Shown: positions 1 through 12,561, numbered from the stretch's first letter. The stretch: 64,000 bases of DNA from Sipunculus nudus (GCA_026874595.1 CM049316.1:75182676-75246675); one strand, 5' to 3'. A program made the numbers and translations. Notes: generated by a model not told the origin, from the sequence alone.

Positions 1-47
1 AATAGTGGTCCATATGCCGGACAAATAAATGACGTATTAACCTAATC

Positions 48-307
48 TTATAACAACCTAGCATAATATACAAATAAAGTTTGATGAATGTAATCAACAT
101 CATGGTTTGAAAACTTGCCAAGGGTAACCCATGTCCTTTTTATTTGTAGCTTGGTCATTACTTCTCTGAGTAAGGTGTCGTGTTCGTCTAAAGACATGTC
201 AGGCAAAGAGCTGTTACAGGAACGTCGACATGTTTCCTGTGATCGGGATCCTTTCTCAGGCTCCGGAAGAGTGCATACTTGAAATCTTCCAAACACATGG
301 TTTTCGC
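48..307 (-). CDS. Exon 5 of Ig gene: Cys/Leu-rich C-terminal segment
   Basis: The acceptor ATTATTAAG| opens in phase 1 and continues the frame as G-ENHVFGRFQVC, then CRRSCNSSLPDMSLDEHD and LLREVMTKLQIKRTW. After TLGK the residues look non-conserved and reach TAA at 48-50. Near residue TL the exon carries TTG|GCAAGT, which fits a GC-AG type donor. The real transcript may leave here for a membrane-segment exon beyond the left edge. Confidence 0.55.
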
Positions 308-2576
308 CTTAATAATCGAGAAAAATGATAGAGATCAATTTGAAAAGAGAATGAATGTAGCAGATGAAGAATATATTGATTTCAGTTATTAGAAAATTGT
401 TTAATTTAGCATAAAGTATTGATAAGAATGACGCTATGTTACTCACCACGAACTAGTAATTTTGCATAGGCCATGATGTTCCTCTCATCAGAGATAATTC
501 GACATCCAAACATTCCTTGATCCGCCTGTTTGCAGTTTTTTATAATTAAAGTTGTGCGTCCTTCGTCAGAATCAAATATGTGTTCTACCCGGTTTTTGTA
601 TGTTGGGTCCGCCTTATTTTCCTTTGAGCCGAGTACATATGTGTAAATCAGACTTTTTCTGTCTCTTTCTAACTTATACCAGTGTACCATGTCAATGTTT
701 GCATTTGGTGGATAGTAGAAACAGGTAAGTGCGACTTTACCATTTAGATCCACTTCATGAGCTTCGCTGCCATTGAACTTTACGTTTTCAAATTCTACAA
801 ATGTAATAATTTAGCAGGAATTTTCCATGTGTATTGCATTATAAAGAGGAAATATAACTATTTTGTCAAAATAAAGACTATATCCTATAAAAGGAATTAA
901 AAAAATAAGGATATTTTAAGTAACCGGATAAATCAAGATTAACAGTCGGAATTTATCTTAATAGGAATAGGAAAGCATGGTATTTGCTAAGTCTATATGA
1001 ACACATGTCATGAAGTGAGGCAATCATTTTCTTGCGTAGACTATAACAACAAAGCGAATACTAGGGTATCCGTGAAAGTGCCCCAGTTATTGTATTAATT
1101 TTTCTATCCACATTGCTTTCTAACAAATTCTCCCAAAACAAGATATCTAAATACACTTGAAAGCATGCTATCGCGTCAATGACCAAAGTATATCATAGTC
1201 ACTTCTGCTCCGTTAATCAACATTTTTGGATTGTACAAACTACTGTGTGTTCATTTTTCAATACCAGTTTTCTTTACTGTAACCTCCATGGAACACTCCC
1301 GAATCTTGGTAGAGGAGACAAACGTACAACCGTAGATACCCGAGTCCTCCTCTTTTGCTTCTTTTAAGTGCAGATTCATCTTTGCAGATTCCTTCGTGAA
1401 CACCGCGGACAACCTGAACATAATAAATATTTAGGAAATGTTCTTGTTTATATTTCCTCTCCATTTATATAATTTACAATTGCAATCCAATTTTATTACT
1501 GGATAAAATACAAATTACAAATTTAATATGAAATGCTGTACTAAGTATATTTATGATAGTAGGATTCGAATGCCGTCCACCTACACCCCTCCTCCCCCCC
1601 CCCAGCCCCACTCCCGCCCCGTTTCCATTTACACGTGTAACAGTTAACACAAACCCAATTATTTTTTCTCTAACTGATAGACCAAGTAATGAATAAGGAA
1701 TTTAGGTAGGAAGATTATTTAGTATTTTGGAAGGTTATATCTTAAATTAGAAGAACTACACGTTGGATATTATCCATTTCATTTATATCTGGAAAAATCC
1801 AGGTCGACTTTGTGCACTGGGAAATAACGCGGAACTGATTTTCATCAATATTGATGTTTGTTTAGAATGGATTATTTTTTTTAATTTGAATATAGAATGT
1901 ATAGTGTTTTTATAATGTTACCTTTCAATAAGTTCAGGAATATTTGATGAAGCCTTTGGGTAAGCTGTGCCTCGAATATATGTAAACAACCTATATCTTG
2001 CGAGTCCAAGAGTCTCTCGGATGTACCAGACATTAACGCGGTCTACAGCGGCGTCCTTTGGCCGTCCATTGCACGCGAGTAACGTCCTGGTATCCCCAAT
2101 AGCAACATTTGATATTCCTGATGGGTAACAGTCTACTTCTTCAGTTCCTTAAAATTAATTTATTAAATGTGTGTTATAAGATTACATACACAGATATAAA
2201 TAAATATATATATATATATATAAATATATATATATATATCCATGTAGCATCTAGCCATATGTATGCATTCCATTATACAAATATATAGCAATATAACCCT
2301 ACACTTTATATATAGACATGGTTCATTCGGATATATTTATTAAAAGTGCGGAGATAATCTTAACCTGCTTTCAGCATGACATGAAACACACCTTTATTAG
2401 TCCATAGTTCAACAACTGGAGCCATTTGTCATTTTCAGCTAGACCGATCAAAGAAGAAATAAACACGTACTCTAGCGGTTATATGAAACATTATATATTG
2501 TATAATTATCAACAGTATAGATGTATATTTATATCTGTGTTTGTTATGGGCTTAACTACCTACACATGCACAAACA

Positions 2577-2641
<65 letters not shown>

Positions 2642-4022
2642 ACTATAAATTTTCCAATAGAGGCATTCTCAGGCGGTTCCTCCAGCTAAATCTGAACTGA
2701 ACTAATCTTATCATGCCTCGAGGGTAGAAAAAAGAACTAACATGTATATATAAACGTACAAATATAAGGTGCTACAAGGAGGGTAATTTATCGTGATCAG
2801 GTGACAAGGTGATAATAGTAGGAATTGGTTGTAACATTAATTCAATAAATGAACGAAGAAAAACGACCGATGATCAATTATTAATCTCCTATTGATCACG
2901 GTAAAGGTTGTCACAAAGTGCCTTGTGACTGTACACATTTTCAGGTTTGTTTTGAGACAAAGTGGCATGCTTAATGTCAAACAGCTTTTCAGACCTGACC
3001 CCCTCCCAACTACTTGTTTTTGTTTCCTAAAGCAATACCCGGGGAATTTCCATTAGGGAATTTATTCATTCTGAACCTTCCTTTAGTGAGTGTTCTGTTC
3101 TGGTCTCTATTGAAAAGCTTTGTTGATAAGCCTGTGTTGTTACAGTAAAATTTAAAAGACCACATTAAGCTGTCAATACTGATGATTTGGTAGGACACGT
3201 TCGGAGGCTAACCTAGACCAATGTAAATTCAGTTGGCCACAGATCCCCAGAGGAGAGAGACCTATGATACTAAACTGGACATTGACTTAAGGCCTATATG
3301 GTTGAAGGTGTCTCTAGTACTAATAGTAAGCCAACTCTGAGAACACTGAAAATAGGTATATATTGAGGTACCTCATGAACTCTTAAATAGTCAATGCTAT
3401 CACTGAGTTCTGTATGAGCAGTTTGTTATATGCCTGTGAAGACCTTCTACCCAGAACAACCAAGGGTGGTTTGGTGCTGTGTGTGAACACATGGGCATTC
3501 AACAACTGTCATGACAACTATATTCTTGTTCCTGATGGTAGGGCAGAACTGGCGGGATACACATGGTGAGTCTCCACTAATAAGTTCTTACACCAAACCA
3601 GTAGAGAGTATAAATTGTGGTCTGCAAAGTAAACCTTTTGTATTTTAAAAATAATTTGTGTACAACAGCATAAATGTTATTGTGATTGTTGAGCCCATAA
3701 TCCAAGGGGAACCCAGGAGTTTTTTTTTTAAATAAATTCCAAGAAACTTTATTTTATGATAAAATTTTAACAAGTTTTAACAAGGAGACATTACGTTTCT
3801 CCTTCAACAGAGCTGTGTGTCTTTTTACTCTTCAGACTAGTAAAAGTATGTATTTCTTTATTTACTAGGCATGAGCCTTGGCACATGTGGCCTGTAAAGA
3901 GCAACCAATAGAGCACCAATTCCCCCGAAACTTGATGAATGTCACTTCTGATGGCTAGGTAATCGGTTACATTTTGGATAGTTTTGAACATTCCACCTTA
4001 ACTGGGGCTATATGCCACTCAG

Positions 4023-4069
<47 letters not shown>

Positions 4070-4557
4070 TTCATGAATATAGTTAATACATTTGTTGTTA
4101 TATGCTTAAGGCTTTTGGTATCAATGCATGTGCAGGTGTCTGGTCATATGTGTTCCTATGTGAAAGAATTATGGGCAAGGTCCGACCAAGTATGATCTTC
4201 AAAACGGTCAGATTGTTGACGCTCGTTCGCTGCACAAGGTTCGGTTTTAATGTTGTCTCCTGCTTTTATGTCTCGTTTTTTTATATCTCTGGCAATATTA
4301 TATATTTTCTTGGTATTTATTAATAATATGACTATTTGGCTATTGTGGTAATCTATTTTTCAAACATGCATCAGTTAATTTAAACGCCATTACAAGGTGT
4401 ATAGTAGAAATAAATACCTGGGCAAGCCTTCCAGTGATAAATTGAATATAATACATTATTACTGCACCATTGAGAAAGATCGTGATCCGAAGGGAATCAT
4501 GTCACAAAGGCATAGTTGAAATGAACATGTAGCAACAATCAAATGGATCATAATGTA

Positions 4558-4598
<41 letters not shown>

Positions 4599-4782
4599 TT
4601 AATGTATAAACATGTGTGAGGAAAATATGTATACACATGTTTGTCATCGGGGTGAAGTACTTGTACATACACATATAAATACATGTCTTATGCAATACCT
4701 TTACTTTAGGAAAATTACCTTTTTCTCTAATTGATGAGTCGATCATGTGCGCCAAAAGCAAAATATATAGAATAGGTGCCAT
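48..4782 (-). CDS. Secreted or membrane two-Ig-domain receptor-like gene, 5 exons (spliced)
   Basis: Hand-built model: exons 4782-4719, 2147-1922, 1413-1265, 794-447 and 307-48. Their phases (1,2,1,1) agree and total 1047 nt, giving 348 residues plus stop. Residues 1-21 form a signal peptide (MAPILYILLLAHMIDS). Ig domain 1 spans about 22-146, with Cys in LLACN, Trp in NVWY and the DSGIYGC signature. Ig domain 2 spans about 147-262, with ALTCF, HWYKLE and QGMFGC. A Cys-bearing, leucine-rich segment (CRRSCNSS then LREVMTKLQIKR) follows. From memory, that last piece resembles a juxtamembrane motif recurring in molluscan Ig, CTLD and EGF receptor-like proteins, where it precedes a membrane segment. 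No membrane segment is visible here; the reading frame ends at TAA 48-50, but a further exon may lie left of the window. Function is inferred: ligand or pathogen recognition at the cell surface, or a secreted form. The Ig assignment is strong, the end is uncertain. Confidence 0.75.
447..794 (-). CDS. Exon 4 of Ig gene: complete Ig domain 2
   Basis: The acceptor ATTTGTAG| at 795 and the donor CGTG|GTGAGT at 446 enclose 348 nt with phase 1 on both sides. The frame has KVALTCFYY (Cys), MVHWYKLER (Trp), RTTLIIKNCKQADQGMFGC (F strand) and a closing strand AYAKLLVR. This is a whole V/I-type Ig domain encoded by one exon, so it is a shufflable module. Confidence 0.8.
1265..1413 (-). CDS. Exon 3 of Ig gene: second half of Ig domain 1
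   Basis: The acceptor ATTATGTTCAG| precedes a frame reading LSAVFTKESAKMNLHLKEA, then EEDSGIYGCTFVSS, the canonical D-x-G-x-Y-x-C of an Ig F strand. It closes with CSMEVTVKKT. The donor ACTG|GTATTG leaves phase 1, matching the next exon. Splitting an Ig domain over two exons is common in V-like Ig folds. Confidence 0.75.
1922..2147 (-). CDS. Exon 2 of Ig gene: first half of Ig domain 1
   Basis: The acceptor TTTTAAG| at 2148 opens a phase-1 reading frame with DCYPSG, RTLLACNG (first Ig cysteine) and NVWYIRE (core tryptophan). The donor AAAG|GTAACA at 1921 leaves phase 2. It joins the exon at 1413 to complete an arginine codon. Confidence 0.75.
2148..4718 (-). other. Intron 1 of Ig gene with TA microsatellites
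   Basis: About 2.6 kb between the signal-peptide exon and the first Ig exon. It contains imperfect TA tracts near 2205-2240 and pure (TA)n at about 2579-2637, 4027-4068 and 4559-4594. No further exon with a matching phase was recognised. The stretch 3200-3600 is less AT-rich and could be an old mobile-element fragment, but I cannot name it. Confidence 0.5.
4719..4782 (-). CDS. Exon 1 of Ig gene: signal peptide
   Basis: The first ATG (4782-4780) opens a 21-residue leader with the hydrophobic core ILYILLLAHM. It ends at a phase-1 donor (G|GTAATT). The phase matches the acceptor of the Ig-1 exon at 2147, giving the junction REK-G-TEEVDC. An in-frame TTG at 4806 extends upstream but is not a credible start. 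A TATATATT-like stretch near 4920 on this strand could serve as a core promoter. Confidence 0.65.
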
Positions 4783-5089
4783 GAGGAATCTTGGACTTCC
4801 CAGCAAATATGGATATACTGCAAATGCAACTGGAAGAATGTGTTAGAACGTCATAAAATTCTGTAACTTGCATTGGTAATATAGCACATGGGCTATAGTC
4901 TTCCCGATTGGTATATGAATATATAAAGCACAACAGAACAGCTCTCTAGACTGAAAACTCAATCACCCGAAAGGCATATGCTGTTAAGACATGCAAAAAC
5001 TCAAAAATGTGTTGCCATACCTAGATTATAAATATCTCCCTCTCTCTCTCTCTGGGTAAATGGGTTCCATTTTTATGTTTGTGTTAACG

Positions 5090-5500
5090 CAAATCATGGA
5101 AACTGATGAATGAATAAAATAAACTCCAACTTATTCTTGTGTCATCAGTTTATGTTTGGGGTAACCTGTGGTTACAAAATATGACGTCATAACATGGTGG
5201 TTTTATGAAGAGCACGTCTAACTTAAATCAGCGTCTGGCACATATATCTGTTCGTGTCATTTATCATATGTATAAAGGGTGGTGTTAAAGGTTACCGATA
5301 AAGCCTCAATCTGGCATAAGAAATGTATTCATTTGGGGCTAACTGCTGTAAGCTTTTACCGGTTCAAAATTCGGATTGATAGCAGGTCTTAATTAACATT
5401 ATCGTTATCAGTAAAACATTCATGACAAGCAAATATTTGAGTAAAACCCTGCTGGTATGTAGAGCTTATTGCTCAGATTAATTTGCGTGAACACATTCGC
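5090..5500 (+). repeat. Dispersed repeat, diverged copy A
   Basis: Segments such as AACTGATGAAT...TATTCTTGTGTCATCAG, 'atgaagagcacgtc' and 'gctggtatgtagagct' recur in the same order at about 7500-7690 and 7970-8345. The copies are diverged but collinear, so this is an interspersed family member about 2 kb from its relatives. No coding capacity is seen. Confidence 0.6.
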
Positions 5501-5669
5501 TGCCCAGCCAAATATTCCCCCAGTGCCAGGGCCTGCAACAGTCTCGGGGAGTTCCGGGTGAGTAAGTTCTAGGTGTGAAATGCCGATAACGGGGGTGTGA
5601 AGTCCACCTAGTCCAGTAAGGACTTCAAAGGAAACAAGCGCAAACTAACATAGATACGCCCTCACATGC

Positions 5670-5670
<1 letters not shown>

Positions 5671-5763
<93 letters not shown>
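5671..5763. repeat. Compound (TA)n-(GA)n microsatellite
   Basis: About 45 bp of TA dinucleotides run directly into about 47 bp of GA dinucleotides. The sharp TA-to-GA junction recurs near 58795 (and as CT-to-TA near 63180), so these compound tracts are a local habit of the genome. Confidence 0.9.
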
Positions 5764-5766
<3 letters not shown>

Positions 5767-6690
5767 ATTCACGTTTCACCAGGACCGGGAAAGTCCAGCG
5801 GTTCACGCAATAGCGGCTCCTGTACACACTCGGATCGACCTTCGATATAGTTATATTATTTATATAAAGTTATATATATTATATATAGTTAGATATTAGT
5901 TGAAAAAATAGATGAAGTTTTATAAAACGCCACAGTTATTATCAAGTATGATCATCAAAGTTCTAATGACACTTCATCGATCTGGTAGAACACGCGAGGG
6001 TTTGTGTCTCATTCTGGTTTATGATTGCTATAAACTTCCAATAACATGTGTGGAAAGATGGCTCAGGGGTTATGTAGTAGGTCAAGTAGCGCGGGACGGA
6101 AGACCACGCAAGTTCGGACCTCCTCAGTGACTTTTTTTTCTTTCATTTTACAAACTTGAATTTTTACTGAAGAAAATTACTTTTTTGCTTTTCATTACAA
6201 ACAAACTGATTCTACCAATCATTATAATTCTAAAAATTTTATTATCTTTTATTACACACAGTCATAGAGTTATTTACATACCGAGGCGATAGCATGATAC
6301 AGTTGACCTTGTCACTGTCATCGTCAAATGAAGCCGGGAATTTTACGAAAATTGCGAGTGATCAAAGTGTAATCTAAAATGATCAACTATCGGACCAAGC
6401 AAAGCAGGGCTTATGATATACTACTTTATAATGAATTGTCTGGAAGTCACACGTCGGAGGTGCCTAGTATGGTGAATACCAAAGTGCGGTTGGGATTGTC
6501 GGTATTCTAAAGTGCCGACATGTTACGCAAGTGATCGTCCGAGTTTGCTTTCAAAATTTTACAATTTGCATGCACTTGTTGGCGAAGGTACTTACAGAAG
6601 CATATTTCTATGTCTAAATGTATAGGATACGTGAGATAGCTTCAAATATGCCAAACCAATAATATGCTGCCGCGTTCTGATTACCCTGCC

Positions 6691-6858
6691 GATCTGTGTG
6701 TCAGGCATGTGGCACGTGTCCTATTGTTGTTGATTGCGCAATATGCCGTCCTTGCGGGGCAATAAACCTGAACGACATCACGCCTCGCTATCTCGAGTTC
6801 ACACCTAAGGCGCGATCTGTCACACCTCCGTCTCACCAGCGGGTTTGCCGAAAGTAAG
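6691..6858 (+). pseudogene. Short Cys-rich open frame resembling a zinc-binding knuckle
   Basis: An open stretch of roughly 55 codons without an ATG contains C-x2-C-x2-C-x5-C-x2-C-x2-C (CQACGTCPIVVDCAICRPC), followed by ITPRYLEFTPKA and a final Cys. The spacing matches the cysteine ladder of CXXC zinc fingers. However, the KFGG-type core is absent and the frame is closed by stops on both sides. It could be an exon or a transposase remnant, since a piggyBac-like end lies just downstream. Very uncertain. Confidence 0.2.
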
Positions 6859-7192
6859 TGGCCAAAAGACGTCCAAATATAAAACTAGACATATTTTTAT
6901 GCGGTCCTCGCTTTCGTTTGATTCTAAGGAATACTCCTACACGGTAACAATTTTACACTACAGCGGGTCATGAACTTATTTCACGGCAAAGGACAAGAGC
7001 CGTGGATATATTCACGCTCCCAACACCTTTCTTGCTTTCGAGTTATCAAGCGCACTGATGAATTACAAATTCTACTGTTTCATGACAAGGAACCAATTTA
7101 TAAATGAACTAAATTTAAGAGATTTCTTACTGAAAATTGCTGATAAATTCATGAAGAGTATACCCGTCATAGGCACGGGGGAATCAAATAAG

Positions 7193-7231
7193 ATGACGAG
7201 TATACTCGTCATAGGCAGCGAAAGTGTTAAG
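7193..7231. mobile_element. Palindrome and possible piggyBac-type terminus
   Basis: A perfect 20-bp palindrome (ATGACGAGTATACTCGTCAT, 7193-7212) is followed by GGCAGCGAAAGTGTTAA. Read in reverse, this begins TTAACACTTTCGCTGCC, close to the TTAACCCTTT...GCC ends of piggyBac-like elements, which insert at TTAA. A partial repeat of the palindrome (gagtatacccgtcat) lies about 40 bp upstream. The other end was not found. Confidence 0.3.
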
Positions 7232-7244
7232 CAAAAGTTTTTTT

Positions 7245-8600
7245 AACTGAGCAATGACAGGCAGATTCTTGAGTTAGCACCGCTGGTACGTAGAACTCAT
7301 TCACCATATTTCCTTGTATGTTAAGCAACCGGTTGTATATAGAGCAAAGTGTCCTACGAAAAGCACGGTCTGCGTTGTTGTGCGTACTGGGTTTTGGTCA
7401 CCACGAAGACTCCCCTTAAACATCATAGACAAGGTTTGTCTGTATGAAGATTGTGCTCTTTGGTTTGATCCAAATGGGTAAGAAGCAACACCTAAGACCA
7501 AAATTGATGAAACTGATGAATTGGTAAAATTAACTCCTACCTATTCTTGTGTCATCAGTTGATGTTTGGATTTACCCGTGTTTACGAAAGGTGACGTAAT
7601 ACCCATGGTGGTTATATGAAGAGCACGTCAGTAATTGAGTAAACCTTTATGGTATGTAGAACTCATTGATCAGATTTATTCGCGTGTTCAGCAAAGGTTT
7701 GTTTAATGGAGGAATGACAGGCAGATTCTTGTGTAAGCACCGCTGGTACGTGGAACTCATTCACCATATTTCCTTGTATGTTAAGAAAAACGGTAGTATA
7801 TAGAGCAAAGTGACCTACAAAAAGCACGGTCCGAGTTGTTATGCGTACTGGTTATTGAACACCACGAGGACTCCCCTTAAACATAATAGACAGGGTTTGT
7901 CTGTATAAAAGTTGTGCTGCTTCATTTGATCCATATAGGCAAGAAGACCACAATTATTTTTCCACTCAAATCGTTGAAACTGATGAATTATTAAAATAAA
8001 CTCCTACCTATTCTTGTGTAATCGGTTGATGTTTGGTATTACCCGTGTTCACGAAAGATGACGTAATACCCATGGTGGTAATATGAAGAGCACATATATC
8101 TGTTCTGGTAATTTATCTAACTTATCAAGGCTGGTGTTAAAGGTTACTGATTAGACGTCAATCAGGAATAAGGAATGTATTCACTAGCCCCTTGCCGCCG
8201 TAAGCTCTTACCGATTCACAAATGGGATTTATAGCATGTCATAATCAACATAATCGTTGTCAGCAAAACAGCCATGGTAAGCATATACTTGAGTATATCT
8301 GCTGGTAAGTAGTGCTCTGGTGTAGATCTCATTGATCAGATGTATTTACGTGTTCATGAACGGGCTATTAGATAGAGCAGTGCCAGGCATTCCCATTGGG
8401 AATGTAACCTATTGATCATACTTCCTTGTATGGTAAACAATAAAGGTTGTATATAGAGCAAGGTGACCCACAAAAAGCAAAGTCTGAGCTGTTGTGTGTA
8501 CTGGTTATTGTACACCACGAACACTCCCCGTAAACATAGTCAAGGTTTATCTCTATGAAATGTGCCTTGTTTCGGTTTAGCCATTTGAAGAAGCAATACC
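7245..8600 (+). repeat. Tandem array of diverged ~460-650 bp repeats
   Basis: Landmarks recur in order: 'ccttgtatgttaag' near 7311 and 7770 (variant near 8424), 'gtatatagagcaaagtg', 'cacgaagactcccc' (and variants), and the AACTGATGAAT...CCTATTCTTGTGT block near 7508 and 7976. That gives about two and a half direct copies plus the relative at 5090-5500. Frames are broken by stops in all copies. It looks like a satellite or a degenerate non-autonomous element. Confidence 0.65.
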
Positions 8601-9309
8601 TAAGATATCCTTCAATCGTTCATCATTAGAAATAAACGTTTAAAAGAAAAATCCCTATTTCTCCCATAATATTAGGACCTCGCATAATAACATATAGATT
8701 GGAATCCAGAGCCTCACTTTTCCTTAAACGGGATTCTCTGTGCATGCAATGTTTTGTGCTTTAAGTTTATTTGTTTACAATATGCATGATTCAATAATTA
8801 TTTTACGTCTGACAAATTTAATGTATATATATATATGTGTATGATAGTTTTTATTATAATTTTAATGTATTTTATATATGTATAATTTTCACGGGGTTAT
8901 GGAAGAAAAGAATGACTTCTGAACAAGATACACTGTAAACATATTCTGAAATAATAACAGACATGCTAATTTGAAAGACAGTAAAAATTGAAGTCAATCT
9001 CTTTGTAGCTAAATCGAAACTTTACCTTCTGAATAACTTAGGTGCGTCAGTTGGGGAGGAGATTTGTCAGTCCAAAATGGAAGTACGCAATCTAGTGTAA
9101 AGCTGTCAAATGTGATGTCCATGAGCAATAACATCGACTCAGTCTGTCGGATATAATTTATGCATCTCCATATGCATACTATCGGCAAAATTAGACAATA
9201 CTTTTCTACGTAGGCTACAAAAAAATGTACACCGTGACTTATGTTGATAAGTGTTTTTAGTTGTTATGCTCCGAAAGTCATATATATGAATAGTTTACCT
9301 GCCATAAAC

Positions 9310-9530
9310 TATACACACTTTAAGAAACAACTCAAGACATTTCTTTTTAAATAGGTTTTTAATCTGTAGCGTGGCGTTATTTTTAGGCTCTTCTCTGTTT
9401 TTAACACTGTGTGTTGTCAACTATTAAATGTTTTCATATGTTTTATGTAAAGCGCTCTAGAGCTGATTATTTTTTATTAGGGCGCTATACAAATGTTGCA
9501 TAATGTAAATGTAAATGTAATGAAAAATGT
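9310..9530 (+). mobile_element. 3' tail of a truncated LINE-like retroelement
   Basis: A short frame ending FKKQLKTFLFK and a stop is followed by an untranslated tail with 'gtaaagcgctctagagc' and 'gggcgctatacaaatg', then a TGTAAA-rich simple end ('aatgtaaatgtaaatgtaatg'). The paired 'AAGCGCT...GCGCTATA(C/T)AAAT' hairpin and oligomeric tail are typical of LINE 3' ends shared across animals. The 5' part is missing, as is usual for such insertions. Confidence 0.5.
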
Positions 9531-10169
9531 AGTTACAATAAGTAACTTACAATAAGTAACGCCATAGTTTATTTAATATACACATTTATCTCCATCAAAA
9601 GTGTGTTCTTAAATGTTTGTTACAATGACCCACCTCCCTTGGATCCATTGTATAAATTTATAGAAAAGAATAACATGAAAAGTCGTATCAGATTTAATTA
9701 GGGAGCCAACCTGTACACCTTTTCCATCCCCTTTTATATATGCCTATATATATACGCATTATCTTTAAGCATTTTTTGTTATATGCGTGACTATAAATTT
9801 TATACAGCAATCATGTTATTTTCTCAGATGTGGATATTGTCGTAAGAATTGATCCACTTTAAGGTCATGAATAAATGACGGATCTCAATATTGATGTTTA
9901 TACCACCTGTTTTTTTTTTATTCTATAATGCATTTTCGCCTGTACCGTTAGATTTAATGAGTAAAAAATAAGATTTTTTTTCAACAAGTGCCTCAAACGA
10001 GCTGACAAATAATAGTCATGTTATAGCGATCATATATTTTGCCAACATGAACCAATGTCCAGTATAAACATATGTGTTTGTGTCCGACATATGTATAGCG
10101 TTCCTCTTACTCGCTAGGAAACTAAGCTTACATGGTGAGACAGTTCGGCTCACTGTCATGTCACTACGT

Positions 10170-10221
<52 letters not shown>

Positions 10222-11526
10222 TAAAGATGTTGCGAGAGATAAAAAAATGTGATGTTATTGTTATGATATTTTACAACAGTTGGTTGAAATCCATGCAAAC
10301 ATCGCCATTAATTTCTTAATAATTAATTCTTGGGCCTTTATTCTTGATCTGTTATTTACCGAGAGTATGACAGAATGGTGTCATCTGAAACTTAAAAATT
10401 TTGACATTTACATACTTCATTAGGGGTATATGCTACATGTGTACCCTTGCTGACGTTATCCCAGCAATCGTTGACAACAGGATTTATTCCAAAATATATA
10501 ACTGGATATTACTAAAATGATATTAATGACTTTGATAGAGGGCTCAGTACAAGTCTATCTTTTACAGAAACCCGTGTTTCGAGGCCAATGAATCATCATT
10601 TTACTCGCTCATGGTAAGCCATCACTTAGGGGGATAATCATATTTAAAATTGTGATTGTTATGTAATATATACCATATAAACACAGATAAAGAATATGGA
10701 TCCCCATTTTTTTCCAATAGGTGTGTCATCTGTAACTATGTCAACTTTAGATAGCTGCCAATTTCCTTAATTCACACAAGTTTGCCAGAATACCTATTTG
10801 GATGCGTTTTCTTATTTTTGAGAGTTCCAGTCTCAACCGGTGGTCCAGCCAATGTCCTCCTTTGCATATTTTCCTTGACAGTTGTGTGGTTACACTCGTC
10901 ATCCTAATATAAATGACGATTATTGATAGCGATTATTAATCCACATGCACCGGAATATGCTTACTTTATACCATGCCTGTGACTTAATATCTATGAGGCC
11001 AAAAGTCACAAAATAGGGCGTAAATAAGTGTACTAAATATATATATACTTCCGGCACAGCCATATACGTTTCAGTAGTTTGCCCTCAACGACAGTTTAGG
11101 TCGGTGTCGTCGGTCAGTGATAAAATAATTAAACCGTAATACTAAGTGCAACAACCCGACACAACAGCGTTGTATTTATCATTCTTATCTCTAAATCTCA
11201 ATTGCACTCAAGAAAACTTCGAACCGAAAGCACACAGCGCTTGATGATAATTTGCAAAGCGATCGCTAGTAAAGCATGCACTAGTAAAGCACACATAGAC
11301 CTGACCGATCACTGAAACTCTTTCGCTGGTGACAGTCATTGAAATTATCTTGGGTTGAAACATATCGAAATAACAATTAGGTGGATATGAAGTGGAAATG
11401 AGAAATAAGTGTCTATCAGTTAAAAAAGACGGACGATGGATATCCGAAAACTGTAAGAAAAATGTAACACGTCATCTTGAATGTAGGATCATAACAAACA
11501 CGCACAAACAATCGAAATAATATTGG

Positions 11527-11571
<45 letters not shown>

Positions 11572-12502
11572 TTATTTTATATTCAGAATTTATAGAGTAC
11601 TGTCCAATAATTTGTAAGAACCATCTTGACAAATAATTGCTGAGTGCACAATGGGAGAAATAAAAAGAATTTTAATTCCTAAAAAAATCCAAAGCATTCT
11701 TTGAATAGATGCCTTGTTTATATAAATGCCGGATCAATTCAGAGCTTTAAAAGAAGCAGAACTACCACACACACTATGTGAAAGGAATATCGTGTAATAA
11801 CTCAATTTTGAAAGATTCAATTTATTGGTACACTTTCAAGTGCGCCAAAAAATAAATTCATTCTGGGTAGGCCGGGACAAGAATTAAGTTTCCTGGAGTA
11901 ATCCACATTAAAGCGTACGCTAGATAAAGTTCTTAAGTGACACATAATTCAGCACTCACTCTTACCCTGGTAAGCACACATTATGATTTAGTGCCATTGT
12001 AATGGATACAGATAACACCATTAATCGTATTACAACCCACATCACCACGTCCAGCTTATCTGTTTCGTTAAATTGCTACCATTCTGGTCCTGATACAATA
12101 GACCCATTGTGTTTGCATCATAAGTTACCGATAATTAATAGCAATGCTGTGAAGACCAACCCTCTATTGTGTGAAGGCAACATATCACTTATTTTATTGA
12201 ACCGTTTTCTCTATCATTATTACTCAAAATTACTCTTTCGGTGGTAGTTTCCATCCTCGTTTGTAAGTAGTTGGTTTACTCTATTTCTTAAACTGTGATA
12301 CAATGATTCTGAATTAACCAGAGTGCCCCCTGATGGAGAGAGTTTCAACGATCATCACAGTAAAATATGGCTTCCTCCCTTAATGAGATAATAAATTCTT
12401 CGACAGAGAATCCTATCCATGTAAACTTACTATGTCAAAAATATCAGCTGCGCAGAGCTGCATAAAAAAGTCTTATTGTCATTGACTTAATGGACTTATG
12501 TA

Positions 12503-12561
<59 letters not shown>

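Noticed and set aside
2426-2689. Open frame full of alternating Tyr-Ile
   Set aside because: It is translated (TA)n microsatellite. The same applies to the frames at 3974, 4459, 5645, 10074, 45689, 51257, 56413, 61652 and 62582-62998.
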